A stretch of DNA of 64,000 bases from Ruegeria sp. SCSIO 43209 (GTDB lineage Bacteria; Pseudomonadota; Alphaproteobacteria; Rhodobacterales; Rhodobacteraceae), in the NCBI RefSeq assembly GCF_019904295.1, contig NZ_CP065359.1:831001-895000 (forward strand), given 5' to 3'. The translations under genes were made by a program, and so were the position numbers. The notes beneath the pieces were generated by a model, which searched no databases, was not told the origin of the DNA, and saw only the letters and a program-made list of their open reading frames with translations. Every line of letters begins with the position of its first letter. The stretch's first letter is position 1. Of this stretch, positions 18,481 through 27,860 are shown one piece after another.

Positions 18481-19292
18481 ATAATTGCCCCTCGTACTTT
18501 GGCAGACACCCATTCGCTGATCATGACGGCAATCAGAATGACGATCAGGATAAGGCTGACCTGCGGCCATGCGAGAACGTTCAGCGACGCCGACAATTGC
18601 AGCCCGATGCCGCCTGCGCCCACAAGGCCAAGAACCGTAGACTCGCGAATATTGATGTCCCAGCGGAATACGGCGATCCCGGCAAAGGCGGGCAATATTT
18701 GCGGGACGATTCCATAGGCCATGACCTGCCAGCGGGATGCGCCGGTGGCGGTGATGGCTTCGACTTGGGTGTGATCAATTTCCTCGATGGCTTCATAGAG
18801 AAGCTTGGCGCAGAAGCCGATCGAACGAATGGCAATGGCGATAACACCTGCGAACACTCCGGGACCAATGATTGCGATTAACAAAAGCGCCCAGATCAAC
18901 GAGTTGATCGAGCGGGTTGAGACGATGATCAGTAACGCGATGGGGCGGATGAACACGGCCGACGGCGTGGTGTTGCGGGCGGCCAGAAAGGCGACCGGTA
19001 CGGCAAGGAACAGCGCAATGATCGTACCAAGTGTGGCGATGTTCAGCGTGTCCCAGATCGGGCGGCCTAACTGCGTGATGTAATCCCACTTTGGTGGTGT
19101 CGCGCGGGTCCAGATATCGTTCGCGATCCGGGGTGCGTCCCACACAAAGAACCATGTCGTCGAGGCCGAGATGATCTGCCAGCAGTAGACAAAGACCGCC
19201 ACACCTAACAGCCAGCAAAACCAACGCACAAGGCTTTGACCGGTCGTGCGTCTGCGCCAGATTTGCGTACCTTCATGTTCAAGCACTGGCAT
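18477..19292 (-). CDS. phnE: Phosphonate/organophosphate ABC transporter permease (PhnE-like, second copy)
   Basis: This 271-residue inner-membrane permease of the PhnE family has about six hydrophobic helices and the coupling loop EAITATGASRWQVMAYGIVP, followed by the PhnE-typical [19 protein letters not shown]. The N-terminal part is basic (IWRRRT). Its ATG overlaps the stop of the other permease by one base, and its own stop overlaps the HAD gene start, showing tight translational coupling. With its neighbour it likely forms a heterodimeric channel. The substrate class (phosphonate, phosphite or phosphate ester) cannot be read from the sequence. Confidence 0.88.
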   Translation of the reverse strand: MPVLEHEGTQIWRRRTTGQSLVRWFCWLLGVAVFVYCWQIISASTTWFFVWDAPRIANDIWTRATPPKWDYITQLGRPIWDTLNIATLGTIIALFLAVPVAFLAARNTTPSAVFIRPIALLIIVSTRSINSLIWALLLIAIIGPGVFAGVIAIAIRSIGFCAKLLYEAIEEIDHTQVEAITATGASRWQVMAYGIVPQILPAFAGIAVFRWDINIRESTVLGLVGAGGIGLQLSASLNVLAWPQVSLILIVILIAVMISEWVSAKVRGAII

Positions 19293-20107
19293 TACTGGAC
19301 CCTCGCGCGGATGATACCCGAGAGGTATTCGAGCGCCATGACGATCCCGATGATCAGGATCAGAATGGCTGCCGCAGTGTCATACTCATAACGGTCAAAC
19401 GCCGTATTCAGCGTGGCCCCAATGCCGCCGGCCCCCACAAGCCCAAGAATTGCACTTTCGCGAAAGTTGATATCGATCCTGTACATCGACAGCCCGACCA
19501 GTCGCGGCATGACCTGTGGCTGCACGCCGTAGTTGATCCATTGCATCCATCGCGCGCCCGAGGCTTTGATCGCCTCGGCCTGTACTTTGTCCATGGTCTC
19601 GATGTCTTCGGCCAAGAGCTTGGACAGGAAACCGATAGTGGCGAAGGACAGTGTCAGGAAGCCGGCCAAAGGTCCGAACCCAAAGATGGCAACCAGAAGA
19701 ATGGCGACGATGATCTCTTGCAGGGCGCGGCTGATCGCAACAATGCCTCGGCAGATCACATAGACCGGGAGAGGCGCAATATTGCGTGCAGCGCCCAGTC
19801 CGATCGGGATCGATATCAGGATGCCCACCACCGACGCTGCAACCGTCATCACGATGCTCTCGAGAAGACCGCTCCAGATATCGCTCCAGCGCGATATGAA
19901 ATCCGGGCTTGTGAAAGCAAGGACAAAAGCCCAACCGCGATCCAAGCCTTCATAAACCCGGCCCCAATCCACCTCGATGGTCATAAATGCCGCAATCAGA
20001 TAGGCGACGAATCCAACGATCAAGGTCCAGCGCAGTAAGGCGTTTTTGACGAAGGCCGGTTTCCGCCAGCCTTTGCCCAGCAGGTCATCAAGTTCGGGAT
20101 GGCTCAT
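19292..20107 (-). CDS. phnE: Phosphonate/organophosphate ABC transporter permease (PhnE-like, first copy)
   Basis: This 271-residue membrane permease is paralogous to the next gene. The coupling loop is [20 protein letters not shown], followed by [21 protein letters not shown] hydrophobic N-terminal helix (about 25-45) and about five further helices are visible. Its start overlaps the end of the ATPase gene by 4 bases. Two PhnE copies in a row (phnCDE1E2 arrangement) are usual in alphaproteobacteria. Confidence 0.88.
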   Translation of the reverse strand: MSHPELDDLLGKGWRKPAFVKNALLRWTLIVGFVAYLIAAFMTIEVDWGRVYEGLDRGWAFVLAFTSPDFISRWSDIWSGLLESIVMTVAASVVGILISIPIGLGAARNIAPLPVYVICRGIVAISRALQEIIVAILLVAIFGFGPLAGFLTLSFATIGFLSKLLAEDIETMDKVQAEAIKASGARWMQWINYGVQPQVMPRLVGLSMYRIDINFRESAILGLVGAGGIGATLNTAFDRYEYDTAAAILILIIGIVMALEYLSGIIRARVQ

Positions 20108-20898
20108 TCCGCGGCCTCGATCTCTTCGTCGTCTTCAACTTTCTCTATGGTCGCTTCCCAGTCTTCTTCGCCATAGATTTCGGTCAACTTGTCAGGCGTA
20201 AGCCCAGAGGGGAGGCCGTCAAATACGATTTCACCAAAGCGTAGGCCAACGACGCGCGGTACGAACATTTGCGCAAGGGCCACGTCATGAATGTTGATTA
20301 TCGCGGCTAATCCGCGTTCCTGACACAGCTCGGTAATCAAGCGCATGATCTGACGGCTGGTTTTTGGGTCCAGTGAGGCGGTCGGTTCATCGACCAGCAG
20401 AAGCTTGGGATTTTGGATTAGCGCCCGGCATATTCCAACCCGCTGACGCTGACCACCTGACAGTTCGTCCGCGCGTTTGTCGGCCATATGCAACAGACCC
20501 ACGCGATCCAGCAGGCGGAATGCATCATCCACGTCAGACTGGGGGTAACGTCGCAGGAAGCTCCGCCAAAACCCAACATATCCCAGCCGTCCCGACAGTA
20601 CATTTTCCATGACGGTCAGGCGTTCAACCAGTGCGTATTCCTGAAAGATCATCCCCATTTCACGACGTGCTTTCCGCAGCGCGCCCGAGCCGAGTTTGAC
20701 CAGGTCCACGTCGTCCAGCAGAACCTCGCCACTTGTGGGTTCAACCAAACGGTTAATGCAGCGGATCATGGTGGATTTGCCAGCACCAGAAGGCCCGATC
20801 AGCGCCAGAACCTGGCCCTTTGGCACATCTAGATCGATCGCCTTCAGGGCCTGATCGCCGGTTTTATAAGTTTTTGTAAGCTTTTGAAGCCGCAGCAT
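20104..20898 (-). CDS. phnC: Phosphonate/organophosphate ABC transporter, ATP-binding protein (PhnC-like)
   Basis: This 264-residue ATPase energises the PhnE pair. Walker A is GPSGAGKST, the signature is [15 protein letters not shown], Walker B is [12 protein letters not shown] and the switch His is in NIHDVALAQ. The Q-loop is in [14 protein letters not shown], typical of PhnC. The C-terminal tail is strongly acidic. It follows the binding-protein gene after a 58-base gap containing a perfect hairpin, and overlaps the first permease by 4 bases. Confidence 0.9.
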   Translation of the reverse strand: MLRLQKLTKTYKTGDQALKAIDLDVPKGQVLALIGPSGAGKSTMIRCINRLVEPTSGEVLLDDVDLVKLGSGALRKARREMGMIFQEYALVERLTVMENVLSGRLGYVGFWRSFLRRYPQSDVDDAFRLLDRVGLLHMADKRADELSGGQRQRVGICRALIQNPKLLLVDEPTASLDPKTSRQIMRLITELCQERGLAAIINIHDVALAQMFVPRVVGLRFGEIVFDGLPSGLTPDKLTEIYGEEDWEATIEKVEDDEEIEAAE

Positions 20899-20920
20899 TT
20901 ATGCCCCCGGTTCGGGTGGT

Positions 20921-20942
20921 AACGGGCCCCGCAGGGCCCGTT
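20921..20942 (-). promoter_or_regulatory. Intercistronic hairpin between phnD and phnC
   Basis: AACGGGCCC (20921-20929) and its exact complement (20934-20942) pair over 9 bases around a 4-base loop, 15 bases beyond the phnD stop. There is no T-run. As after xylF, a hairpin directly behind the binding-protein gene would favour its mRNA over the downstream ATPase and permease message. Confidence 0.7.
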
Positions 20943-20956
20943 GGATGTAGTATCGA

Positions 20957-21931
20957 TTACTGGCAGGCGTAGGAAACGCCGTTGGCCGCGTCGATCTTGC
21001 GGATGACGTCCCAGAACTCCTGATAGGTCATCTCAAGGAACTGACCTTCATTCGATTTCGAGAACTCAGCCTCAAGCGTCGTTCCCTCCCAGTCGAAGCT
21101 GAAGAAGGCATTGCGGATTTTCTCCTGCAGTTCCGGCGTCAGGTTGTACACGGTTCCAAAGCCTGTCGTCGGGAAGGTCTGCGACTTGTAGATCGTGATG
21201 ACGTCGTCTTCGTTGATCACATCGCGCGAGATCATCCGCGATTTGACCGAATTAGCGATCGAGGCAGCCAAATAGTCCTTGTTTGCGACACCCAGGATCG
21301 AGTTGTCGTGTTTGCCCGAATAAACCGGCTCAAAATCGCGTTCGGGCAGCAGATCAAAATCGCTTTTCAGGATCGCCGAGGGCGCTTTGAAGCCCGAGTT
21401 CGAAGTAGGAGAAGTAAAGGCCAATTGCTTGCCCTTGATATCCTCAACCTTTTCGATGCCTGAACCGGGATAGGTGATGATCTCCATCTCGTATCCGAAG
21501 TTTCCGTCTTTCGACGCCATGATCGTGAAGGGCCTGAATCCGGCGCAGTTCACGGCCAACGGGTTTGAACCGGTATTGAAGCCCGCGATATGCAGACGCC
21601 CCGAACGCATGGCCTCAATCTGGGCCGCGTTGTTCTGAACTGGAAAGAAAACAACGTCTTTGCCAGTTTCCGCTTTCAGATGATCAAGAAAGTCTGACCA
21701 AGCAGTTTTGTATACGGCAGGGTCTTCAACCGGGGTGTAGGCAAAGATCAGGGTATCAGGATCAATCTGATCGGCAGGATCAGCGGGGATATCCGCGATC
21801 AGATCGCCATCGGCATCGCAGAACCGCGCATCCAGATCACCGCGCGGGCAGTCTTGCGCCGAAGCCGTGCCCGACAGAGACAAGAGCGCGATTGCGGAAG
21901 CTCCGATCAGTAGTTTGATATCAAATTTCAT
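20957..21931 (-). CDS. phnD: Phosphonate/organophosphate ABC transporter, substrate-binding protein (PhnD-like)
   Basis: This 324-residue periplasmic binding protein has a signal peptide MKFDIKLLIGASAIALLSLS ending at TASA. The mature start CPRGDLDARFCDADGD is an acidic extension seen in alphaproteobacterial homologues. Family motifs are LIFAYTPVEDP, the ligand-site-like MRSGRLHIAGFNTGS, and AFTSPTSNSGFKAP. GGAGGAAG precedes the ATG at 21931; the longer reading to 22003 is rejected. It starts 13 bases after the DeoR-type regulator in the same direction. The bound substrate may be a phosphonate or a phosphate ester; the three phosphatase genes nearby favour an ester. Confidence 0.88.
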   Translation of the reverse strand: MKFDIKLLIGASAIALLSLSGTASAQDCPRGDLDARFCDADGDLIADIPADPADQIDPDTLIFAYTPVEDPAVYKTAWSDFLDHLKAETGKDVVFFPVQNNAAQIEAMRSGRLHIAGFNTGSNPLAVNCAGFRPFTIMASKDGNFGYEMEIITYPGSGIEKVEDIKGKQLAFTSPTSNSGFKAPSAILKSDFDLLPERDFEPVYSGKHDNSILGVANKDYLAASIANSVKSRMISRDVINEDDVITIYKSQTFPTTGFGTVYNLTPELQEKIRNAFFSFDWEGTTLEAEFSKSNEGQFLEMTYQEFWDVIRKIDAANGVSYACQ

Positions 21932-21944
21932 TTCTTCCTCCCAG

Positions 21945-22799
21945 TCATGCGTGGCTTTTCTGTCCACGGTTTGTCGTTCTTTGTAAGGACTGCTCAGCGA
22001 CAAGAATCTTCACCCCGGCGTCGTTGATCGCACCAAGCAAATCCCCTGTTGGTTTGGTATCAGTTACGATTGAATTCAGCCCGTCAAGGTCGCCCACACG
22101 GGTCAAACCTTTGCGGTCGAATTTCTCGGACCCAATCAGAAGATGTCGCGTCGCGGCGCGTGCCAGCATCATCCGTTTGACGGTTGCGAAACCGCGCACG
22201 GTCTCTGACGGCCCTTCTTCTGACAGGCCGGACGCGCCAATCATGCAGCGATCGACGTTGAAACGAGACAGAAAATCCAGTGTATCTGTCCCGATCGTGG
22301 CGGACTCGGCGGTCAGATATTCGCCTGGGCATAGAATGACTTCAACGGGTGCGTGACCAAGGGTCATGGCCACCGGTATCGAATTCGTAATTGCCGTGCA
22401 GTGAATGCCCCGATACGCCAACATACGGGCCATCTCGATGGTGGTTGAGCCGGAATCGATCATCACCGTCTCGCCTTCCTGAATCAGGTCAGCTGCGCAT
22501 TTGCCGATCTTTTCACGCTCATCAAGGCGGGCGTGGGTGCGCTCATCCAGACTTGGATAACGTCCTTGTATCGGGGCAGAGGCACCGCCATGCGCCCGCG
22601 AGATCAGCCCATCATCAGCTAGGGCATCAAAATCCCTGCGCACCGTTTCCGCCGAAACATTGAAACGCTGCGCCAATTCGCTGATCCGGACGTGTGGGCG
22701 AAGCTTCAACTCCAACAATATCTCACGGCGGCGGTCGGATTTCTTGAACCGACTCTGGCCCTTGTTGGTTTTCTTATCGCGCGTTTCCGCTTTGGGCAT
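21945..22799 (-). CDS. DeoR-family transcriptional regulator
   Basis: This roughly 284-residue repressor-type protein has an N-terminal DeoR helix-turn-helix (RREILLELKL, ISELAQRFNVSAETVRRDFD) and a C-terminal sugar-phosphate-isomerase-like effector domain (DSGSTTIEMA, TAITNSIPVA, FNVDRCMIGASGL, LLIGSEKF). Members respond to phosphorylated sugars or related esters, which fits the neighbouring phosphatases. The start is uncertain: ATG 22799 is chosen because a perfect palindrome lies just upstream at 22849-22871; an in-frame GTG at 22877 would put that palindrome inside the gene. It leads the phnDCEE-HAD operon. Confidence 0.85.
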   Translation of the reverse strand: MPKAETRDKKTNKGQSRFKKSDRRREILLELKLRPHVRISELAQRFNVSAETVRRDFDALADDGLISRAHGGASAPIQGRYPSLDERTHARLDEREKIGKCAADLIQEGETVMIDSGSTTIEMARMLAYRGIHCTAITNSIPVAMTLGHAPVEVILCPGEYLTAESATIGTDTLDFLSRFNVDRCMIGASGLSEEGPSETVRGFATVKRMMLARAATRHLLIGSEKFDRKGLTRVGDLDGLNSIVTDTKPTGDLLGAINDAGVKILVAEQSLQRTTNRGQKSHA

Positions 22800-22848
22800 C
22801 TGGCAATCCGACTCGGTTTCAATCTCACTTTTGTGGCGTTTCAGTCGT

Positions 22849-22871
22849 TTTGCAACAATTTCTGTTGCAAA
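22849..22871. promoter_or_regulatory. Candidate operator of the DeoR-type regulator
   Basis: TTTGCAACA and its exact complement TGTTGCAAA are separated by ATTTC. The palindrome lies 50 bases upstream of the chosen DeoR start and in the space shared with the divergent NUDIX/AfuABC-like operon, so one site could control both transporters. Binding is inferred. Confidence 0.55.
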
Positions 22872-23023
22872 GCCCACGATTCATTGTGAGACTTCAAAGA
22901 ACTGTTTCTATTTCGAGGCGTAGCAATCGAAGTGCACCGGCGTTCTGGATGTAGCCACCTTGTTCAACAGCACGTATGTGTTGCCATTGCCCTTTGCGTA
23001 GTGCCAGAGCCAAGAGCGCGCGC

Positions 23024-23488
23024 ATGAGCAAGACCGAATTCACAGATCAGATCGGTGCGCTTCCAGTGCGATGGGACAAGTCCGACAAGCTGCGGGTTCT
23101 CATGGTCACTTCGCGTGACCGGGGGCGGTGGGTCATCCCCAAAGGTTGGATGATGGATGGTAAGAAGCCTTGGCATGCCGCTGAAATCGAAGCTTTGGAA
23201 GAGGCCGGAGCTGTTGGCTTTATCTCCAAGAAATCGATCGGGTGCTTTCACTATGACAAGCGATACGAGGGTAAAAGCAGCGTGCCTTGCCGCGTAACGC
23301 TTTATCCGTTGATTGTGGAACGGCTCAAACGCCGTTGGAAGGAACGCGACGAACGCAAGCGCCACTGGTTCTCACCTGCCAAGGCCGCAAAGCTTGTCGA
23401 AGAGAAAGAACTGGCGCGTTTGTTAAAGAGCCTGTCAGATAATCAAGAGACGTTGGCTGTTATCGAAAAATTGCGAAAGGCCGCATGA
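23024..23488 (+). CDS. NUDIX hydrolase (DIPP-like subgroup)
   Basis: This 154-residue cytoplasmic protein has a NUDIX-like fold: VMVTSRDRGRWVIPKGWMM, then the box region HAAEIEALEEAGAVG. The first Glu of the classical box is Lys and the Arg is Ile, so the core EExG is kept but the motif is non-canonical. Such boxes occur in alphaproteobacterial proteins related to diphosphoinositol-phosphate hydrolases. The ATG at 23024 is chosen because the family begins close to this point. It heads the plus-strand AfuABC-like operon, divergent from DeoR. Its substrate is unknown, probably a phosphorylated metabolite. Confidence 0.75.
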   Translation: MSKTEFTDQIGALPVRWDKSDKLRVLMVTSRDRGRWVIPKGWMMDGKKPWHAAEIEALEEAGAVGFISKKSIGCFHYDKRYEGKSSVPCRVTLYPLIVERLKRRWKERDERKRHWFSPAKAAKLVEEKELARLLKSLSDNQETLAVIEKLRKAA

Positions 23489-23547
23489 GGAAGGGCATAT
23501 AAGAGCCGGGAAATCCGGACGCAGTGAACTTAAAGGGAGAGAAATCA

Positions 23548-24573
23548 ATGAAGAAATTTACATCCACAACGTTGGGATCGCTTATTGCCCTTGCCGCATC
23601 GATGTCAGCGGCACAGGCTGACAAGTTGACACTTTATTGTTCTGCGCAAGAGGATTGGTGCCAGCTTATGGCGCGCAGTTTCGAAGATGCGACTGGCATT
23701 GACGTCAATATGACACGTAAATCCTCGGGTGAGACATTTGCTCAGATCCGTGCAGAAAGCTCCAACCCCAAGGGTGATGTCTGGTGGGGCGGTACCGGTG
23801 ATCCACATCTACAGGCCGCAGAAGAGGGCCTGACGATGGAATACATGTCGCCGATGCGTGACCAGCTTCATGATTGGGCGATTTCTCAGGCGGAAAGCGC
23901 GGGTAACAAGACCATCGGCATCTATTCAGGTGCGCTTGGTTACGGCTACAATGCCGATCTTGTCGCCGCGAACAACCTTCCCGAACCTGCTTGCTGGAAG
24001 GACCTTCTGAAGCCCGAGTACAAGGGGCACGTTCAGATGGCGAACCCGAACTCATCAGGTACGGCCTACACGACCCTGGCCTCGATGGTGCAAATCTTCG
24101 GCGAGGACGAAGGGTTTGAGTTCATGAAGGGGCTGCATTCGAACATCAACCAATACACCAAGTCGGGCTCGGCACCGATCAAGGCTGCTGGTCGAGGCGA
24201 GAATACAATTGGTATCGTTTTCATGCATGACGCAGTAAAGCAGGCGGTATCGGGTTTCCCGATCAAAGTCGTCGCGCCATGTGAAGGTACTGGTTACGAG
24301 ATCGGTTCGATGTCGATCATCGAAGGCGCGCGCAACGAAGATGAGGCCAAAAAGTTCTATGACTGGGCATTGTCGCCCGAGGCGCAGAACCTCGCCCTTC
24401 AGGTAAATGCCTTCCAAGTCCCGTCAAACAAAGGTGCTGAAACTTCGGAAAGCGCGCCTGACATGAGCCAGATCAAGCTGATCGACTATGACTTCAAGAA
24501 ATACGGCTCGTCGGATGAGCGCAAGCGCTTGCTGCAGAAATGGGACGAAGAGGTTTCGGTACTGCCGCAGTAA
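23548..24573 (+). CDS. ABC transporter substrate-binding protein, AfuA/FbpA-like
   Basis: This 341-residue periplasmic binding protein has a signal peptide MKKFTSTTLGSLIALAASMS ending near SAAQA. It belongs to the cluster usually called iron(III)-binding, with KLTLYCSAQEDWC and VWWGGTGDPH, but lacks the paired tyrosines expected of FbpA iron ligands. It has a His-Asp pair in VFMHDAV (residues 227-228) and Glu251 in GYEIGS. From memory, AfuA of Actinobacillus, shown to bind hexose phosphates, uses a His-Asp pair and a Glu with this spacing. A phosphate-ester ligand is therefore more likely than iron. GGGAGAG precedes the ATG at 23548. Confidence 0.85.
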   Translation: MKKFTSTTLGSLIALAASMSAAQADKLTLYCSAQEDWCQLMARSFEDATGIDVNMTRKSSGETFAQIRAESSNPKGDVWWGGTGDPHLQAAEEGLTMEYMSPMRDQLHDWAISQAESAGNKTIGIYSGALGYGYNADLVAANNLPEPACWKDLLKPEYKGHVQMANPNSSGTAYTTLASMVQIFGEDEGFEFMKGLHSNINQYTKSGSAPIKAAGRGENTIGIVFMHDAVKQAVSGFPIKVVAPCEGTGYEIGSMSIIEGARNEDEAKKFYDWALSPEAQNLALQVNAFQVPSNKGAETSESAPDMSQIKLIDYDFKKYGSSDERKRLLQKWDEEVSVLPQ

Positions 24574-26787
24574 ATGACTGACGACACGACAAAAACGACC
24601 CATCCGGTTCTGATCTTCTGGGTCATCGCCGGGTGGGTCGGATTCTGCCTGCTGCCGTGGTACATGGTTGACGGTGGCCTGTGGTCGTTCGAGTGGCTGC
24701 TGGACGGCTACCCTTTCGACGAAGATTATGCGCCTGCTGCCTTTCTAATTGGGCAGGGTGAAAAGCTGTGGCTTGCGCCGCTTCTTATCGCTCTTCTGCT
24801 GCCGTTTTTGGTATTGAGGCGAGCCAAATCAGATCCGCTTTATGCGCGCATTCTGATCCTGTCAGGGGCACTGGGCTTCGGCTGGCTGATCGCACAAGGG
24901 TTCAGCATCGGAATCCGAGGCTACAATTTCGATTGGCTGGAAGCCTTGTTCGGAGAGCTCGGTGATCGGCAATTCGGCATGGGCTATGGCGCGATGATCT
25001 GCGCGTCGAGTTTTCTGTTCCTTCTGACCCAAGGTGTCGCCGCACGTGGGGCGATTAACGGAGACGTCTTCGTGGTCAGCGCCATCGGCGGTGTGATCAC
25101 CATCGTCACCGCGTTTGTGTTCTTTCCCATCGCCAAGATGCTGTTCGCTGCCTTTGTGACGGAAGAGGGCGCGTACTCCATCGCAGTGTTCTTCTCGAAG
25201 TTCTTTGACGACCGGCTTTGGGGGCTGGGATGTTTCTGGGGCGCACGATGCGGGGCGGCATGGAACTCACTGTTTCTGGCCATCCTCGTCGGCTTCATCA
25301 CCACTGCGCTCGGCTTGTGCTTTGCGCTTGTCGTGACCCGCTCGGGCTTTCGGTACAAGCGCGCGTTGCGCGCACTGACGGTTCTGCCGATTATCACGCC
25401 ACCGTTTGTGATCGGCCTAGCGCTGATACTGCTGTTTGGATTGTCGGGTTCAGTAACGCAGTTCTTTGCCGAATTATTCGGCACCCAACCCACTCGCTGG
25501 CTGTATGGCATGCCGGGTGTTCTGATTGCGCAGACGTTGGCATTTACACCCATCGCCTTCCTTGTGCTGATTGGCGTCGTTGAAGGGGTGTCTCCCTCGA
25601 TGGAAGAAGCAGCCCAGACATTGCGCGCGAATAGATGGCAGACGTTCAAAACCGTGTCCCTGCCGCTGATGCGCCCGGGCCTCGCCAATGCTTTCCTTTT
25701 GGGCTTCATCGAAAGCATGGCCGATTTCGGCAACCCACTTGTGCTGGGTGGCAATTTCGACGTGCTGTCAACCGAGATATTCTTTGCCATCGTGGGCGCC
25801 CAGTACGATCAAGGCCGCGCTGCGGTTCTGGCCATGGTGCTTCTGTTCTTCACGCTTTCAGCCTTCTACGCGCAACGTGCCTGGCTAGGTAAGAAAAGCT
25901 ACACCACAGTCACGGGCAAAGGTGACGCTGGCGTACATCCATTGATGCCAACCGGCCTTTCCATCCCGGTGCTAACCGTCGCCCTTGGCTGGGCCGTGTT
26001 TACCATCGTCGTCTACGCCATGATCGTCTACGGCAGTGTGGTCGAGCTGTGGGGGGTCAATAATTCCCTGACGTTCAAGCACTACGTCACTGCCTTCGCG
26101 GTTCGGTTCGAGGCGGAAGGAATTCGCTGGACAGGGGCCGCATGGGACAGTTTCTGGACCACCATAACAATCGCCGCAATCGCCGCGCCGCTTACGGCTG
26201 CAGTTGGGCTCGTGACGGCCTATCTACTAACCCGGCAGAGTTTCGCAGGCAAAGACGCTTTTGAGTTCGGCACCATGCTGTCCTTTGCCATCCCCGGTAC
26301 CGTGATCGGTGTCAGCTACATTCTCGCCTTCAACGTGCCACCGATCGAGATCACGGGCACGGGTGTCATCCTTGTTGTCAGTTTCATCTTCCGCAATATG
26401 CCGGTCGGTGTCCGAGCCGGCATCGCCAGCATGTCGCAACTGGATCGCAGCCTTGACGAGTCCTCGCTAACACTTGGTGCAAATTCGTGGCAGACTTTCC
26501 GGCGGATCATCCTGCCACTACTGCGCCCGGCAATTCTTGCGGCGCTTGTGTACAGCTTCGTGCGGGCCATGACGGCGATTTCGGCCGTGATCTTTCTGGT
26601 CAGCGCGGAATATGACATGGCGACCAGCTATATCATCGGGCGGGTCGAGAATAACGACTATGGTCTCGCCATCGCCTATTCCACCACACTGATCTTTGTG
26701 ATGCTGTCAGTGGTTGCCCTGATGCAGCTGATCGTGGGTCGGACCAAGATCGGGCGACGAATGACGCAGTCGCGGACCAATGTTTAG
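24574..26787 (+). CDS. ABC transporter permease, fused two-domain FbpB/AfuB type
   Basis: This 737-residue inner-membrane protein carries two tandem permease domains. The coupling loops are EEAAQTLRANRWQTFKTVSL in the first half and DESSLTLGANSWQTFRRIIL in the second, about 290 residues apart. At least 14 hydrophobic segments are visible, including a Trp-rich N-terminal part (VIAGWVGFCLLPWYM) and extra helices. One chain thus supplies both channel halves. The ATG follows the binding-protein stop directly with no gap, indicating translational coupling. Confidence 0.88.
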   Translation: MTDDTTKTTHPVLIFWVIAGWVGFCLLPWYMVDGGLWSFEWLLDGYPFDEDYAPAAFLIGQGEKLWLAPLLIALLLPFLVLRRAKSDPLYARILILSGALGFGWLIAQGFSIGIRGYNFDWLEALFGELGDRQFGMGYGAMICASSFLFLLTQGVAARGAINGDVFVVSAIGGVITIVTAFVFFPIAKMLFAAFVTEEGAYSIAVFFSKFFDDRLWGLGCFWGARCGAAWNSLFLAILVGFITTALGLCFALVVTRSGFRYKRALRALTVLPIITPPFVIGLALILLFGLSGSVTQFFAELFGTQPTRWLYGMPGVLIAQTLAFTPIAFLVLIGVVEGVSPSMEEAAQTLRANRWQTFKTVSLPLMRPGLANAFLLGFIESMADFGNPLVLGGNFDVLSTEIFFAIVGAQYDQGRAAVLAMVLLFFTLSAFYAQRAWLGKKSYTTVTGKGDAGVHPLMPTGLSIPVLTVALGWAVFTIVVYAMIVYGSVVELWGVNNSLTFKHYVTAFAVRFEAEGIRWTGAAWDSFWTTITIAAIAAPLTAAVGLVTAYLLTRQSFAGKDAFEFGTMLSFAIPGTVIGVSYILAFNVPPIEITGTGVILVVSFIFRNMPVGVRAGIASMSQLDRSLDESSLTLGANSWQTFRRIILPLLRPAILAALVYSFVRAMTAISAVIFLVSAEYDMATSYIIGRVENNDYGLAIAYSTTLIFVMLSVVALMQLIVGRTKIGRRMTQSRTNV

Positions 26788-26798
26788 GAGAGTTTGAC

Positions 26799-27860
26799 AT
26801 GAGCCTGCAGTCCAAAGCCGCGCCGGTTCGGTTCGAGTCCGTGACAAAGATGTTTGGCAAGGATGTCGTTGCCGTTGACAACATTAACCTGCATGTCGAA
26901 GCCGGAAAGCTGGTCACGCTGTTGGGCCCGTCGGGCTGCGGCAAGACGACGACGTTGAGGATGATCGCGGGGCTCGAAATGGCCACCTCGGGAAAGATTA
27001 CCATCGGGGATCGCGATGTGACCAAACTGCCCGCGACGGACCGCGACGTATCCATGGTGTTCCAGTCCTACGCGCTGTTTCCTCATATGAGCGTGCTTGA
27101 GAACGTGATGTATGGCCTCACGTTCTCGGGCTTTGCTAAAGACGAGGCCCGCCGCCGCGCGCTGGACGGTTTAGAGCTGGTTGGCCTGAAAGGTTTTGAC
27201 GGCCGTCTCCCGTCAGAATTGTCTGGTGGCCAACAGCAGCGCGTCGCTGTAGCGCGGGCTTTGGTGTTGGAACCACAGGTGCTGTTGTTTGATGAACCGC
27301 TTTCGAACCTCGACGCGAAACTACGCCGCCAAGTGCGCGAGGACATCCGGGCCATTCAGCAAGACCTTGGCCTGACCGTCGTCTACGTGACACACGATCA
27401 GGAAGAGGCTCTGGCGGTGTCCGACGAAATCGTCGTGATGCGGAATGCCGCGATTGCCCAGATTGGCACGCCTCGCCAGCTTTATGACGCCCCAAATGAT
27501 CGCTTCGTTGCGGATTTTATTGGTGAGGCCAATCTGCTTGCCTGCCAGATCATCTCGGTCGACGGCGACATGGCCACCATCGAGATCGAAGGCTACCGCC
27601 ATACCTTGGCATCCCGTGGCTTGACCGAAGGGCCTGCGACCGTCGCCATCCGGCCTTCTCGACTTGTGATCGGAGCCGCGCAAGGGGTTGTAGCGACCGT
27701 CTCCAAAGCCACCTATGTGGGTGTCCGAATGGAGTACACTCTGACCGGTGCGTTCGGCCAGGTCTTTGCAGTCCATGACGATGTCGATGCGCCGCTAGAG
27801 CCGGGTACAGAAGTACAGATGGCCTTCGCCGAGAAAGGTCCGGTGCTTTTGCCCGAATAG
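26799..27860 (+). CDS. ABC transporter ATP-binding protein (FbpC/PotA/AfuC type)
   Basis: This 353-residue ATPase has Walker A GPSGCGKTT, Q-loop MVFQSYALFPHM, signature LSGGQQQRVAVARAL, Walker B VLLFDEPLSNLD and switch VTHDQEEAL. A C-terminal TOBE-type domain (about 245-350, with ATVAIRPSRL) is typical of the sugar/polyamine/iron subfamily. It lies 11 bases after the permease gene, and its stop is followed at once by the start of the histidine-phosphatase gene, so all are one operon. Confidence 0.9.
   Translation: MSLQSKAAPVRFESVTKMFGKDVVAVDNINLHVEAGKLVTLLGPSGCGKTTTLRMIAGLEMATSGKITIGDRDVTKLPATDRDVSMVFQSYALFPHMSVLENVMYGLTFSGFAKDEARRRALDGLELVGLKGFDGRLPSELSGGQQQRVAVARALVLEPQVLLFDEPLSNLDAKLRRQVREDIRAIQQDLGLTVVYVTHDQEEALAVSDEIVVMRNAAIAQIGTPRQLYDAPNDRFVADFIGEANLLACQIISVDGDMATIEIEGYRHTLASRGLTEGPATVAIRPSRLVIGAAQGVVATVSKATYVGVRMEYTLTGAFGQVFAVHDDVDAPLEPGTEVQMAFAEKGPVLLPE

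Noticed and set aside
23548..27860. Iron(III) uptake operon
   Set aside because: Automatic naming would suggest this, but the binding protein lacks the expected paired tyrosines and the neighbours are phosphatases; kept as an organophosphate transporter with iron as the alternative.
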